From: Aestuariibius insulae
Lineage (GTDB): Bacteria > Pseudomonadota > Alphaproteobacteria > Rhodobacterales > Rhodobacteraceae
Reading direction: 5' to 3'
Assembly (NCBI RefSeq): GCF_040783535.2
Contig: NZ_JBFONW020000003.1
Coordinates: 310,001 to 374,000, forward strand
DNA length: 64,000 nucleotides
In this document: positions 1-9,300 of the stretch, piece by piece
How the letters are laid out: every line of letters starts with the position of its first letter
How positions within the stretch are numbered: the first letter of the stretch is position 1
Notes under the pieces: model-generated
What the model saw: the letters and a program-made list of their open reading frames with translations, nothing else
What the model was told of the DNA's origin: nothing
The model's database searches: none
Position numbers and translations under genes: made by a program

Positions 1-1014
1 TTGGATGCCTCCACGCTTGGAAAGCTGATCGTCAAAGGGCCCGATGCCGGCACGTTTCTTGATCTGATCTACACCAACATGATGAGCACCCTGAAGGTCG
101 GACGCTGCCGGTATGGTCTGATGTGTTCGGAGAACGGATTTCTCATGGACGACGGTGTGGTCGCGCGTCTGTCCGAGGATACGTTCCTGTGTCACACGAC
201 ATCGGGCGGTGCAGACCGTATCCATGCCCATCTCGAGGAATGGCTTCAGACGGAGTGGTGGGATCTGAAGGTCTGGGTTGTGAATGCGACCGAGCAATAT
301 GCGCAGATCGCCGTGGTCGGACCGAAGGCGAGAGAGATCCTTGAGACGCTGGGCGGGCTCGACGTCTCGCGTGAGGCGCTGCCGTTCATGGGCTGGATGG
401 ATGGCTCGCTGGCGGGCCTGCCGGTCCGGGTCTTCCGCATCAGCTTTTCTGGAGAGCTGAGCTATGAGATCGCCGTTCCTGCGGGGCTGGGCCGGGCGCT
501 TTGGGATCGTCTGCTTGAGGCAGGCGAGGGGCATGACATTGCGCCATATGGCACCGAAGCCTTGCATATCATGAGGGCCGAGAAGGGGTTCATCATGATT
601 GGCGACGAGACGGATGGAACGGTGACACCTCAGGATCTTGGTCTGCATTGGGCGATCTCCAAGAAGAAAGAGGACTTCATCGGCAAGCGCGGTCAGATGC
701 GCAGTCATATGACCGCCGAGGATCGCTGGCGCCTTGTGGGACTTGAGACGGTGGACGGGCAGGTTCTGCCCGATGGGGCCTATGCGATCGGCGAGGGGGA
801 GACGGAGAACGGCCAACGCCGTATGATCGGCCGGGTGACCTCGACCTATATGTCGCCGACACTTGAGCGGGGTATCGCGATGGGTCTGGTTGAACATGGT
901 CCGGAGCGGATGGGAGAGATTTTGGATTTTCCCACGACAGATGGCGAGATCATCCAGGCGAAGATCGTCGATCCCGTATTCTACGATCCAGAAGGGGAAC
1001 GGCAGGATGTCTGA
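1..1014 (+). CDS. soxA: Sarcosine oxidase alpha subunit, C-terminal part (cut by window edge)
   Basis: This is the 3' end of the large subunit of heterotetrameric sarcosine oxidase, which oxidatively demethylates sarcosine and passes the one-carbon unit to tetrahydrofolate. The 337 residues seen form the GcvT-like folate-binding region: it opens with DASTLGK and GPDAGTFLDLIYTNM, followed by GRCRYGLMCSENGF, and has the aminomethyltransferase-type GELSYEIAVP and AEKGFIMIGDETDGTVTPQDLG segments. The N-terminal NAD-binding and cysteine-bearing parts lie outside the window. The stop overlaps the start of soxG by 8 bases, as expected for the soxBDAG operon. A stand-alone GcvT paralogue is possible, but the soxG neighbour makes it unlikely. 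Confidence 0.92.
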   Translation: MDASTLGKLIVKGPDAGTFLDLIYTNMMSTLKVGRCRYGLMCSENGFLMDDGVVARLSEDTFLCHTTSGGADRIHAHLEEWLQTEWWDLKVWVVNATEQYAQIAVVGPKAREILETLGGLDVSREALPFMGWMDGSLAGLPVRVFRISFSGELSYEIAVPAGLGRALWDRLLEAGEGHDIAPYGTEALHIMRAEKGFIMIGDETDGTVTPQDLGLHWAISKKKEDFIGKRGQMRSHMTAEDRWRLVGLETVDGQVLPDGAYAIGEGETENGQRRMIGRVTSTYMSPTLERGIAMGLVEHGPERMGEILDFPTTDGEIIQAKIVDPVFYDPEGERQDV

Positions 1015-1585
1015 TCATCGGACCGCCCTTGGCGGATGTCAGGCCTCGGGCCTTGTCGAGATCAGCGAGGCGGAGGCACGCGGCATGATCGCGATCCGAG
1101 CTGATCTGGACAATGCCGATCTGAAACGCAGCCTCGATGCCGTTGTGGGCGCAGGCGTTCCGGCCCCGGGCCAGGTGAGCGACCGGGCGCGCGGTCAGAT
1201 TTGCTGGATGTCGCCGGATGAGCTTCTGCTGATGCTTCCCAAGGCGGCCTGTGACGAGACCCTGACGCGGTTGCGGGACGATCTGGTGGGTCAGCACGCC
1301 CTTGTGGAAGACATGTCCGACGCAAGGGCGGTTTTTGTTCTTGAAGGCGATCATTGCCGCGATGTCCTTGCAAAGATTTCGCCTGCGGATGTGCGAGCGT
1401 CTGTCCTGTCGCCGGGTGTGATCCGGCGCACGCGCATGGGTCAGGTGCCAGCGGCCTTCTGGCTGACACGCGAGGCGCGAGCCGAGGTCATCTGTTTCCG
1501 GTCAGTCGCCAGATATGTCTTCGATCTGCTGGACGCGGCCTCGAGCGGACCGCCGCTTCGCATGGAACGGCCCGCCGCGAAATAA
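1007..1585 (+). CDS. soxG: Sarcosine oxidase gamma subunit
   Basis: This encodes the 192-residue gamma subunit of the heterotetrameric sarcosine oxidase. The family is a small GcvT-like fold with no cofactor of its own that helps assemble the enzyme. The family-type stretches MSPDELLLMLP, VEDMSDARAVFVLEG and RRTRMGQVPAAFWL are visible. I chose the ATG at 1007 because it overlaps the soxA stop by 8 bases and gives the normal length. An upstream in-frame start at 863 would lie deep inside soxA. It is the last gene of the operon; about 100 bases separate it from sodB. Confidence 0.9.
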   Translation: MSDHRTALGGCQASGLVEISEAEARGMIAIRADLDNADLKRSLDAVVGAGVPAPGQVSDRARGQICWMSPDELLLMLPKAACDETLTRLRDDLVGQHALVEDMSDARAVFVLEGDHCRDVLAKISPADVRASVLSPGVIRRTRMGQVPAAFWLTREARAEVICFRSVARYVFDLLDAASSGPPLRMERPAAK

Positions 1586-1683
1586 ATCCCGGCCCTTCAG
1601 GGCACATAGTGGTCCGTCGTGGGGAACCGGGGCGGCTTCAAAGCGATAGTCTCTTGAACCTGTCAGACCAGAAGGAACAGCAC

Positions 1684-2283
1684 ATGGCTTTCGATCTTCC
1701 CGACCTTCCGTATGCGCACGACGCCCTCGCCAGCAAGGGCATGTCGAAAGAGACGCTCGAATATCATCACGACAAGCACCATGCGGCCTATGCGACCAAG
1801 ACGTCGGATATGGTGAAAGGGACCGAATGGGAGGGCAAGAGCATCGAGGAGGTCGTCAAGGGCACCTATGATGCTTCTTCTGTCACGCAGTCCGGGCTGT
1901 TCGACAATGCCTCGCAATTCTGGAACCACGTGCAGTTCTGGGAGATGATGGGGCCTGGTGACAGCGCCATGCCGGGTGAGTTGGACAAGGCGATCACCGA
2001 GAGCTTCGGATCAGTCGATCAGTTCAAGTCCGATTTCAAATCGGCTGGCGGCGGTCAGTTCGGATCCGGTTGGGCCTGGCTCGTCAAGGAGAGCGATGGC
2101 GGTCTCAAGGTGACCTCGACCGCGAACGGGATCAATCCTCTTTGCTTCGGTCAGACGGCGCTTCTGGGCTGCGATGTGTGGGAGCATGCCTATTACATCG
2201 ATCATCGGAATGCGCGGCCGGCCTATCTTGATAACTTTCTGGAAAACCTCGTGAACTGGGAAAACGTCGCCTCCCGGATGTGA
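1684..2283 (+). CDS. sodB: Superoxide dismutase, iron type
   Basis: This enzyme disproportionates superoxide to oxygen and peroxide in the cytoplasm. The 199-residue protein matches FeSOD length and opens with FDLPDLPYAHDAL. Predicted metal ligands are His28 (EYHHDKHH), His82 (FWNHVQFW), Asp164 and His168 (DVWEHAYY). Gln78 just before the second ligand is the placement typical of Fe rather than Mn enzymes. The start follows a GAAGGA ribosome binding site. The gene stands alone, with a terminator directly downstream. Peroxide from sarcosine oxidase upstream may explain why they neighbour each other, but that is inference. Confidence 0.96.
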   Translation: MAFDLPDLPYAHDALASKGMSKETLEYHHDKHHAAYATKTSDMVKGTEWEGKSIEEVVKGTYDASSVTQSGLFDNASQFWNHVQFWEMMGPGDSAMPGELDKAITESFGSVDQFKSDFKSAGGGQFGSGWAWLVKESDGGLKVTSTANGINPLCFGQTALLGCDVWEHAYYIDHRNARPAYLDNFLENLVNWENVASRM

Positions 2284-2310
2284 GGCCTCGCCGATAAAGA
2301 CGCCGAAAGC

Positions 2311-2338
2311 GGCCCGCAGCGATGTTGCGGGCCTTTTT
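2311..2338 (+). terminator. Rho-independent terminator after sodB
   Basis: An 8-bp GC-rich stem (GGCCCGCA / TGCGGGCC) with a 7-base loop is followed by a run of five T, 27 bases after the sodB stop. Confidence 0.85.
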
Positions 2339-2407
2339 CGTGGAATGGTGGAACTCGGCTTCGAGGGCTCGGGTTGGCTTATCGACAAGAATAAAAGGAG
2401 AATGACC

Positions 2408-2650
2408 ATGGCGGACCGCCACAGATCCTCTGACGGAACACGCGATACCGACGCCTACGACACGGATGCCCCGGCGGGCAGCCATTCAGGGCGCGAAGGC
2501 GGCGATCTGGCACGCAATGTCGGAACTCAGGACGAGCTTAAGCAGGCAAGGCAGGACAATGCGGGCGTCACGCGCGTGCGCAAGGGGGATCGGGCCAACC
2601 CGATGGACAGCTCGAACGGATCTGACACTGACAATGGGGATGCTAATTGA
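2408..2650 (+). CDS. Small acidic, probably disordered protein
   Basis: This 80-residue protein is not a family I recognise. It is very hydrophilic, rich in Asp, Gly, Ser and Arg, with no hydrophobic segment, so it is probably unstructured. There are ATGs at 2402 and 2408. The AAAGGAG motif at 2394-2400 lies only one base before the first but seven before the second, so I start at 2408 (MADRHRSSDG). Its stop overlaps the start of the next gene by one base (TGATG), so the two are likely translated together. Its composition resembles stress or desiccation proteins, but no function can be assigned. Confidence 0.65.
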   Translation: MADRHRSSDGTRDTDAYDTDAPAGSHSGREGGDLARNVGTQDELKQARQDNAGVTRVRKGDRANPMDSSNGSDTDNGDAN

Positions 2651-3099
2651 TGGCGGGTATGACACAAGGGACATGGGTTCTGATCGCTGACGGCGAGAAG
2701 GCGCTTTTCCTCGAAAATGCTACCGATGCGGAAGATCCCCATCTTCAGGTCGTGTCGGAGCATCAGCAGGATAATCCCAAGACGATTGACCAAGCCGCCA
2801 ACCGTCCCGGGCGAATGAATGCACCGGGCGACACCGGACCGCGCTCCGCCTTTCAGGATACCGACTGGCATGAATTGGCGAAGGACCGGTTCGCGGCGGA
2901 CCTTGCCGACAAGCTTTACGAGAAGTCTCATAAGGGCAAGTTCGATAAGATCGTTCTTGTGGCCTCTCCCAACGTGCTGGGAGAGCTGCGGGATCAGCTT
3001 CATCAGGAAGTAACCAGTAAGGTGATTGGAGAGATCCCGAAGACGCTGACCAATCATCCGATTGATGAGATCGAGAAGATCGTGAAGGCGGATCTTTAG
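2650..3099 (+). CDS. Host attachment protein family (AtsE-like)
   Basis: The 149-residue protein fits the family called host attachment protein, named after factors needed for bacterial attachment to hosts; the biochemical role is not established. Family features visible are the opening TWVLIADGEKALFLEN, the middle part with FAADLADKLYEKSHKGKFDKIVLVASPNVLGELR, and the C-terminal HPIDEIEKIV. The fold resembles an eRF1/Pelota-like nucleotide-free domain. It overlaps the small gene upstream by one base, so they form a pair. The ATG at 2650 is preferred over the TTG at 2647. Confidence 0.75.
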   Translation: MAGMTQGTWVLIADGEKALFLENATDAEDPHLQVVSEHQQDNPKTIDQAANRPGRMNAPGDTGPRSAFQDTDWHELAKDRFAADLADKLYEKSHKGKFDKIVLVASPNVLGELRDQLHQEVTSKVIGEIPKTLTNHPIDEIEKIVKADL

Positions 3100-3109
3100 G
3101 ACATTTCGG

Positions 3110-3132
3110 CCCGGGGGCTATCTGACCCCGGG
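3110..3132 (+). terminator. Possible terminator after the host attachment gene
   Basis: A 7-bp stem (CCCGGGG / CCCCGGG) with a 9-base loop begins 11 bases after the stop. It lacks a clear T run, so termination is only possible, not certain. Confidence 0.4.
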
Positions 3133-3213
3133 TTAGCACTTTGACGCGCAAACAAGGCGTTGCTATCCTTGAACTTCCGACACGCACTGTGCGCTGCCGG
3201 GATATTTCAGGAG

Positions 3214-4401
3214 ATGCGGGTCTTGTTTTCGCTCAAAGGAACTCTGGGTGGTATCGCTCTGGGGCTTGTCGTCGCGGGTTTGATCTTTTTTTCGACGGTC
3301 TGGTTTACCGAAGAAGAAGACGCGGGTCCTGAAGCATCTGCCGCCCCTCCCGTTACTGACGTTGCTGATGTCTCGACTGGTGACGATGCGGTCGAGATCG
3401 AGCAATCCGATCAAAGCGATGTAGCGGAGAGCGTTGATGCGGTCGCAAATGCGCCTTCCTTCGACGTCGTTCGGATTGATCCTGATGGAGAGGCCGTCAT
3501 CGCGGGCACGGCGCCGGACGCAACCTCGGTCGAGATTTTGCTGGAAGATACGGTCGTCGGGACGGCTGACGTCGCGAGCGACGGTAAGTTTGCAGCTTTC
3601 TTGGAGCTTCCCCCGTCGGACACGCCGCGTATCATGAGTTTGCGTAGCATTCGGGACGATATCACCACCGCTTCGGAGAATACGGTGTTTGTCGGGCCGG
3701 TTGCAGCCCGAGTGGCCGAGGATGTGGATCCAGCTGCGGTGAGCGAGAGGACCGATCTGGCGGATACTTCGGTTGAGGCAGACACGACGCCGCCTGAGAT
3801 CTCGAGCGATACTGCGGTGGAGGTTCCGCAAGCAACCGCACCGGTGCTGCTCGCTGGGCCGGATGGGGTGGAGGTTCTTCAGCCCGCCATCGAAGCGGAG
3901 CCGGGGCCGGATGTGCTGGCCTCCGTTGCTCTTGATGCCATTACCTACGACGCCGAGGGCGAGCTTCGTCTCGCGGGACGCGCTGGCGCTGATACCCATG
4001 TGCGGGTCTATCTGGACAATGAGGCTGTCGAGACGACGGCGGTGCCCGAGACCGGACGCTGGCGGACGGATCTACCGGATGTGGATAGCGGTATCTATAC
4101 GTTACGGGTCGATGAAGTCGATGCGGATGGAGAGGTTCTGAGCCGGATCGAGACGCCATTCAAGCGGGAAGCCCCAGACGTGATCCGGTCTACCCGTGCG
4201 GAGATGGGCAGCGATGGCGACGCCGGGGACGGCGTGTCGTTGACGACAAGAACGGTTCAGCCGGGTGCCACGCTTTGGGCGATTGCGAACGAGCGTTACG
4301 GCGACGGTCTGCTTTATATCAAGGTATTTGAGGCCAATCGGGATCGGATCCGAAACCCGGATTTGATCTATCCCGGACAGGTCTTTGAAATACCTCAGTG
4401 A
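3214..4401 (+). CDS. LysM-domain membrane-anchored protein
   Basis: This 395-residue protein has one N-terminal membrane anchor (TLGGIALGLVVAGLIFFSTVWF), then a long acidic Ala/Asp/Val-rich region containing two Ig-like modules (around FDVVRIDPDGEAVIAGTA and ITYDAEGELRLAGRA), and a C-terminal LysM domain ending NPDLIYPGQVFEIPQ. The LysM domain should bind peptidoglycan, placing the bulk of the protein in the periplasm. Start choice is uncertain: ATG at 3214 touches an AGGAG sequence directly, while a TTG at 3223 would sit nine bases from it. The precise role is unknown. Confidence 0.8.
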   Translation: MRVLFSLKGTLGGIALGLVVAGLIFFSTVWFTEEEDAGPEASAAPPVTDVADVSTGDDAVEIEQSDQSDVAESVDAVANAPSFDVVRIDPDGEAVIAGTAPDATSVEILLEDTVVGTADVASDGKFAAFLELPPSDTPRIMSLRSIRDDITTASENTVFVGPVAARVAEDVDPAAVSERTDLADTSVEADTTPPEISSDTAVEVPQATAPVLLAGPDGVEVLQPAIEAEPGPDVLASVALDAITYDAEGELRLAGRAGADTHVRVYLDNEAVETTAVPETGRWRTDLPDVDSGIYTLRVDEVDADGEVLSRIETPFKREAPDVIRSTRAEMGSDGDAGDGVSLTTRTVQPGATLWAIANERYGDGLLYIKVFEANRDRIRNPDLIYPGQVFEIPQ

Positions 4402-4464
4402 TCGGACTGGCCCGGGTGCCGATTTCGGGCTAGGTCCACAGACCGGTAGGGTTTCAAGGTCCAG

Positions 4465-6291
4465 ATGCAGAGTTCCCCCAAGTCTTCGGTTTTGACGGAA
4501 GACCAGCGTAGCGGCTGGCGAACGGTTCGGCGGGTGGCCCCGTATCTTTGGCCCGATGGCGAAAGCTGGGTCAAACGCCGCGTGGTCGTTGCGATTGCGA
4601 TGCTCGTTCTGGCCAAGGTCATCGCTGTGGGCACACCGCTGCTTTACAAAGGGGCGGTTGACGCGCTGGCAGACGAGACCGAGGGGAGTTCGGCCTTCTT
4701 TCTTGCCGCCGGTGCGGTCGGTCTGACGGTTGCCTACGGGTTCGCGCGGCTGTCCACCGTCGGCTTTCAGCAGTTGCGCGATGTCGTTTTCGCCGCGGTC
4801 GGTCAGCGGGCGCTCCGGCAACTCGCACTCGAGACCTTTCGGCATATCCACGCGCTGTCGATGCGCTATCACATCACGCGAAAGACCGGCGGGCTGAGCC
4901 GGATCATCGAGCGCGGCGTGAAGGGTGTCGAATTTCTCCTTCGGTTTCTTCTTTTTTCGATCGGGCCGTTGATCCTCGAACTTCTGATGATCTCGGTCGT
5001 GCTCTTTTTCCTGTTCGATATCTGGTATCTGGTCGTCGTTGTCGGCACGATGATCCTCTATGTGATTTTCACGTTCATGGTGACGGAATGGCGCGTGCGT
5101 ATCCGGCGCGTGATGAACGAGCAGGATACGGATGCCAATCAAAAGGCCATCGACAGCCTTCTCAACTTTGAAACGGTGAAGTATTTCGGCGCGGAAGAGC
5201 GGGAGGCGTCCCGCTACGATGCCTCGATGGAGCAGTATGTCTCTGCCGCCTTAAAGACCTCCTATTCTCTGGCCTTTCTTAATTTCGGGCAGTCGCTGCT
5301 GATCACCGGCGGGCTTGTGCTTGTGATGGTCATGGCAGCGATAGGGGTGTCGAATGGCGATCTGACCGTTGGCGACTTCGTGATGGTGAACGCCTACATG
5401 ATCCAGATCACCATGCCGCTGAACTTTCTCGGGACAGTGTACCGCGAGATCCGGCAGGCGCTTGTCGATATGGGAGAGATGTTCGATCTGCTCGAACAAC
5501 CCGCGGAGGTGCAGGACAGGCCGGATGCACGCCCGCTTTCGGTGACGGGCGGAGAGATCGAGTTTGACGATGTCGTCTTCGGCTACGACCCCGAGCGGCC
5601 AATCCTTAAAGGCGTGGACATCACTGTGGAGGCGGGACAGACGATCGCGGTTGTCGGCTCTTCCGGCGCTGGCAAGTCTACGATCGGACGGCTGCTTTTT
5701 CGCTTTTACGATGTGGTCGATGGGGCGGTGCGCATCGATGGGCAGGACATTCGCGACGTCACGCAAGAAAGCCTTCATCAACAGATCGGTGTAGTGCCGC
5801 AGGATACGGTCCTGTTCAACGATACGGTCGGCTACAACATCGCCTATGGGCGCGCTGGCGCCAGCCGCAAGGATATCGAAGCAGCTGCGCGGGCCGCGGA
5901 GATCCATGACTTTATCATCGGTCTTCCAGAGGGTTACGACACAGTCGTGGGGGAGCGGGGTCTCAAGCTTTCGGGCGGAGAAAAGCAGCGCGTGGGGATC
6001 GCGCGGACTTTACTGAAAGATCCGCCGATCCTTTTGCTGGACGAGGCGACCTCGGCGCTCGACAGCGAGACGGAAAGCGAGATCCAGCGCTCTCTTCGTC
6101 AGATGAGTGCGGGACGGACCGTCATCACGATCGCGCATCGCCTATCGACGATTGCGGATGCCGATCAGATCGTCGTTCTCGAGAATGGGATCGTGGTCGA
6201 GAGGGGGCGGCATGATGAGCTTCTTGCCCAAAACGGACGATACGCCTCGCTTTGGCATCGCCAGCAGATGGATGAAGAAGACGCCGCCTGA
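4465..6291 (+). CDS. Atm1/HMT1-type ABC exporter (fused permease and ATPase)
   Basis: This 608-residue half-transporter works as a homodimer. Residues 1-330 form the six-helix membrane domain and about 360-600 the ATPase, with Walker A GSSGAGKST, Q-loop GVVPQDTVLFNDT, signature LSGGEKQRV and Walker B ILLLDEATSALD. Phrases such as LNFLGTVYREIRQALVDMGEMF and NFETVKYFGAEERE are characteristic of the Atm1/ABCB7/HMT1 group, which exports glutathione-linked sulfur or metal species and supports iron-sulfur protein or heavy-metal homeostasis. It stands between a LysM gene and a convergent efflux operon; substrate cannot be read from the sequence. Confidence 0.88.
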   Translation: MQSSPKSSVLTEDQRSGWRTVRRVAPYLWPDGESWVKRRVVVAIAMLVLAKVIAVGTPLLYKGAVDALADETEGSSAFFLAAGAVGLTVAYGFARLSTVGFQQLRDVVFAAVGQRALRQLALETFRHIHALSMRYHITRKTGGLSRIIERGVKGVEFLLRFLLFSIGPLILELLMISVVLFFLFDIWYLVVVVGTMILYVIFTFMVTEWRVRIRRVMNEQDTDANQKAIDSLLNFETVKYFGAEEREASRYDASMEQYVSAALKTSYSLAFLNFGQSLLITGGLVLVMVMAAIGVSNGDLTVGDFVMVNAYMIQITMPLNFLGTVYREIRQALVDMGEMFDLLEQPAEVQDRPDARPLSVTGGEIEFDDVVFGYDPERPILKGVDITVEAGQTIAVVGSSGAGKSTIGRLLFRFYDVVDGAVRIDGQDIRDVTQESLHQQIGVVPQDTVLFNDTVGYNIAYGRAGASRKDIEAAARAAEIHDFIIGLPEGYDTVVGERGLKLSGGEKQRVGIARTLLKDPPILLLDEATSALDSETESEIQRSLRQMSAGRTVITIAHRLSTIADADQIVVLENGIVVERGRHDELLAQNGRYASLWHRQQMDEEDAA

Positions 6292-6320
6292 CACATGTGA
6301 TTGCGCCAGGCGACGTTCCT

Positions 6321-9300
6321 TTATTCGGCTGCGCGAAGGGGTGATGAGAGCGGAAGCTCCTCCTGTTCGGGGTCGTCATCCCGGGTGGGAGGCGCCTGTT
6401 CTTCGTCTTCCCAGATGATTTCCGGAGCGCGGACGCGGCTGGCTTCCTTTGACAGGGCCCAGTCGCGGGCGGATGCGCTGGCCCCGCCAAGAGAGGCCTT
6501 CCGCAGCCCCCAGGCGGCCCATTTGACGTAGGTCACGAACCAGACCCGCAGCGCTAGCATCGATGGCGTGAAGACCAGCGTCAGGACAGTCGCGATCCCC
6601 AAGCCGAAGACCACGGCCGTTGCCAGCTGTTTCCACCACAGAGCGGTGGGGCTGTTGATGGTGTAGCCGCCGCCGATGAAGTCGAGGCTTAGTCCGAACA
6701 TCATCGGGGCCAGTCCAGCCATCGTCGTGATTGTCGTCAGAAGCACGGGGCGGATGCGATCTTCGGCGGTGCGCGTGATCGCCTCGATCCGGGGCATGTA
6801 TTTCTCATACTCCTGATAGGTATCGATCAGAACAATGTTGTTGTTCACCACAATCCCCGCAAGCGCAACGATCCCTGTCCCGGTCATGATGATCGAGAAC
6901 GGCTGATCCATGACGAGCATACCGATGAGACATCCCGTCGTGGACAGAACCACGGCAAGCAGGACCAGAAACGCGTTGTAGAATGAGTTGAACTGGGCCA
7001 GCAGGATGATGAACATCAAGCCAAGGGCTCCGGCAAAGGCGTTCGCCAGAAATGCGCCGCTTTCTGCCTGCTCTTCCTGATCGCCGGTCCATTCCCAGGT
7101 GACCGAAGACGGCAAGGCATCCGGATTGGCCTCCAGCCATTCGGTCAGAACGCCGATCCGTTCATTGGGATTGACGGGAGAGATCGTCAGATCGCCATCC
7201 TCGCGAGCAGTGTCCAGATCGGCGAGGCGCGCATCGGTGAGATAGTCGACAATCAGGTATTGCTCTTCCCCGTTTTTCAGGATCGGCCCGGTCGGCGTCG
7301 AGGTCGCTGCAGGATCGAGACGGCGTCCAATGGCGGCGGTTTCTTCGTCGATCGCAAGATTGAAGAGGCTCTCTTCGACATCCGATTTCACGTCGTAGTA
7401 CCGCTCCTGATCGATCCGGTCGATTTGCGCCAGCTTGGGAACAGGGGTCCGGGTGACAAAATTCGACAGCGGAATAAGACCTTCGTTTGTCCGCACGCGA
7501 AGGGTGTCGAGTGTCGACAGAACGCGTGCATCGGCTGGGAACCTGACGCGAATGTCGATCTCCTCGTCGGAGCTGTCGACACGCATCGTATCAAGCAGGA
7601 TCCCCCGGGTCACGAGTTGGACCATCGCCCCGACGGTGGCCACATCCGCGCCATAGCGCCCGGCTTTTTCGACATCGACGTCGATCTGCCAGTCGATCCC
7701 AGGCAGGGGCAGCGTATCCTCGATCTGAAACAGGCCCGGTGTCGCCTCGAATTGCGTCCGCATCAGGCGCGTTGCGTCGCGCAGATCGTCCGTGTTGCTG
7801 CCTTTCAGCCGCAGATGAACGGGTTTACCCGATGCCGGACCTTGGGCGAGGGCGAGGATTTCGGCCTCGTATCCTGGCAGCGTCGAGAGCTGTTCGTTCA
7901 GTTCGGCAATGACGATATCCCCGTCGAGATCGGGGCGATCCGCCCTTTCCTCCCAGGCGATTGTCTCGAACTGGACCTGACCGATCGTGTCGGCCGGAGA
8001 GCCGCCGCCGGACGTATCCGTATTCAGACCACCATCTCCGGCGAAGGAGAAGGTATTGATGACGCCCGGATGGGCCATCACGATCTCTTCAACCTCGCGG
8101 ACCATGGCATCCTTTTCGGTCAGCGAAAGGTTGCCCCGGGCACGGACATAGACAGTGGCCTGCTCCGGTTCGCTCTCGACAAAGAATTCGACGCCGTTGC
8201 TGTTGGCGGCGAAGTAGCCAAAGACGCTCATGACGAGAAACGCAATGGCGCCGATCGAGACAATCGGCATGACCGGATTTCCGGCAATGAAGTGGATCGC
8301 GCTGCCAAAGAGGGATCTGCGGTAGCCGGCGCGGATATTACGTGGCGGCCGTTCGATCTTTGCGGCACCCAAGGTGACGGAGGTCGCGAAAGCGCCGAAG
8401 AGAAAGATAAGCGCACCGACAATGCGCGCGAAGACGACCCAGTACTGGCCTAGAATGGCGAATGGGCCGGGGGCGTCCTCGGGCAAGATATATTGAGGAT
8501 TCAGCACCTGCATGGCACCGATGAAGATCACCATCATCGAAACGGGCACGAGCACCGCGCTGACGACCCACGGAACGCTCCGCTTCAACGCTTGCGATGT
8601 CCGCTCGAACAGACCGGAGATGCGTCCTGTCACGCCGCCCATAACGGGCAAATAGATGAGCGCTACGACCAGCGAGGCCGACAGGACGAAAATCAGCGTC
8701 ACAGGCAGCATGCCCATGAATTCGCCGGGCACGCCGGGCCAGAACAGCATCGGCAGGAACGCACAGAGCGTTGTGGCGGTCGAGGAGACGATGGGCCAGA
8801 ACATCCGCTTGGCCGCCTCGACATAGGCGCGCATCGGGCCCGAGCCTTCGCTGATGCGTTTGTCGGCATATTCGACGACGACGATGGCCCCGTCGACCAG
8901 CATGCCGACGGCAAGAATGAGCCCGAACATCACGATATTCGAGATCGAGATGCCCATCACGGCCAGCAGCGCGAAGCACAAAAGGAAGGATGTCGGGATC
9001 GCGAAGCCTACCAGAAGGGCAGGCCGGGTTCCCAAGGCCGCGAGGACGACGATCATGACAAGCGCGATTGCCGTCAGAACCGATCCTTCAAGCTGGCGCA
9101 CCATGGAGTCGACGGTTCTGCTTTGGTCGTTCGATGTTCCGACCCGGATGGCATCCTGAAGCTCCGCCGGCCACCTTTCCTGTTCGGCTGCGACAGTCTG
9201 TTTGACGAGATCTGCCGTATCGATGAGGTTGAAGCCCTTCCGCTTCACGATCTGGAGGGCGACGGTGTTCTCTCCGTTAAAGCGGGCCGTTCCGTTCCGG

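Noticed and set aside
7260..8453. Long open frame antisense to the RND pump
   Set aside because: The pump gene covers it with full domain structure; composition of the antisense protein is artefactual.
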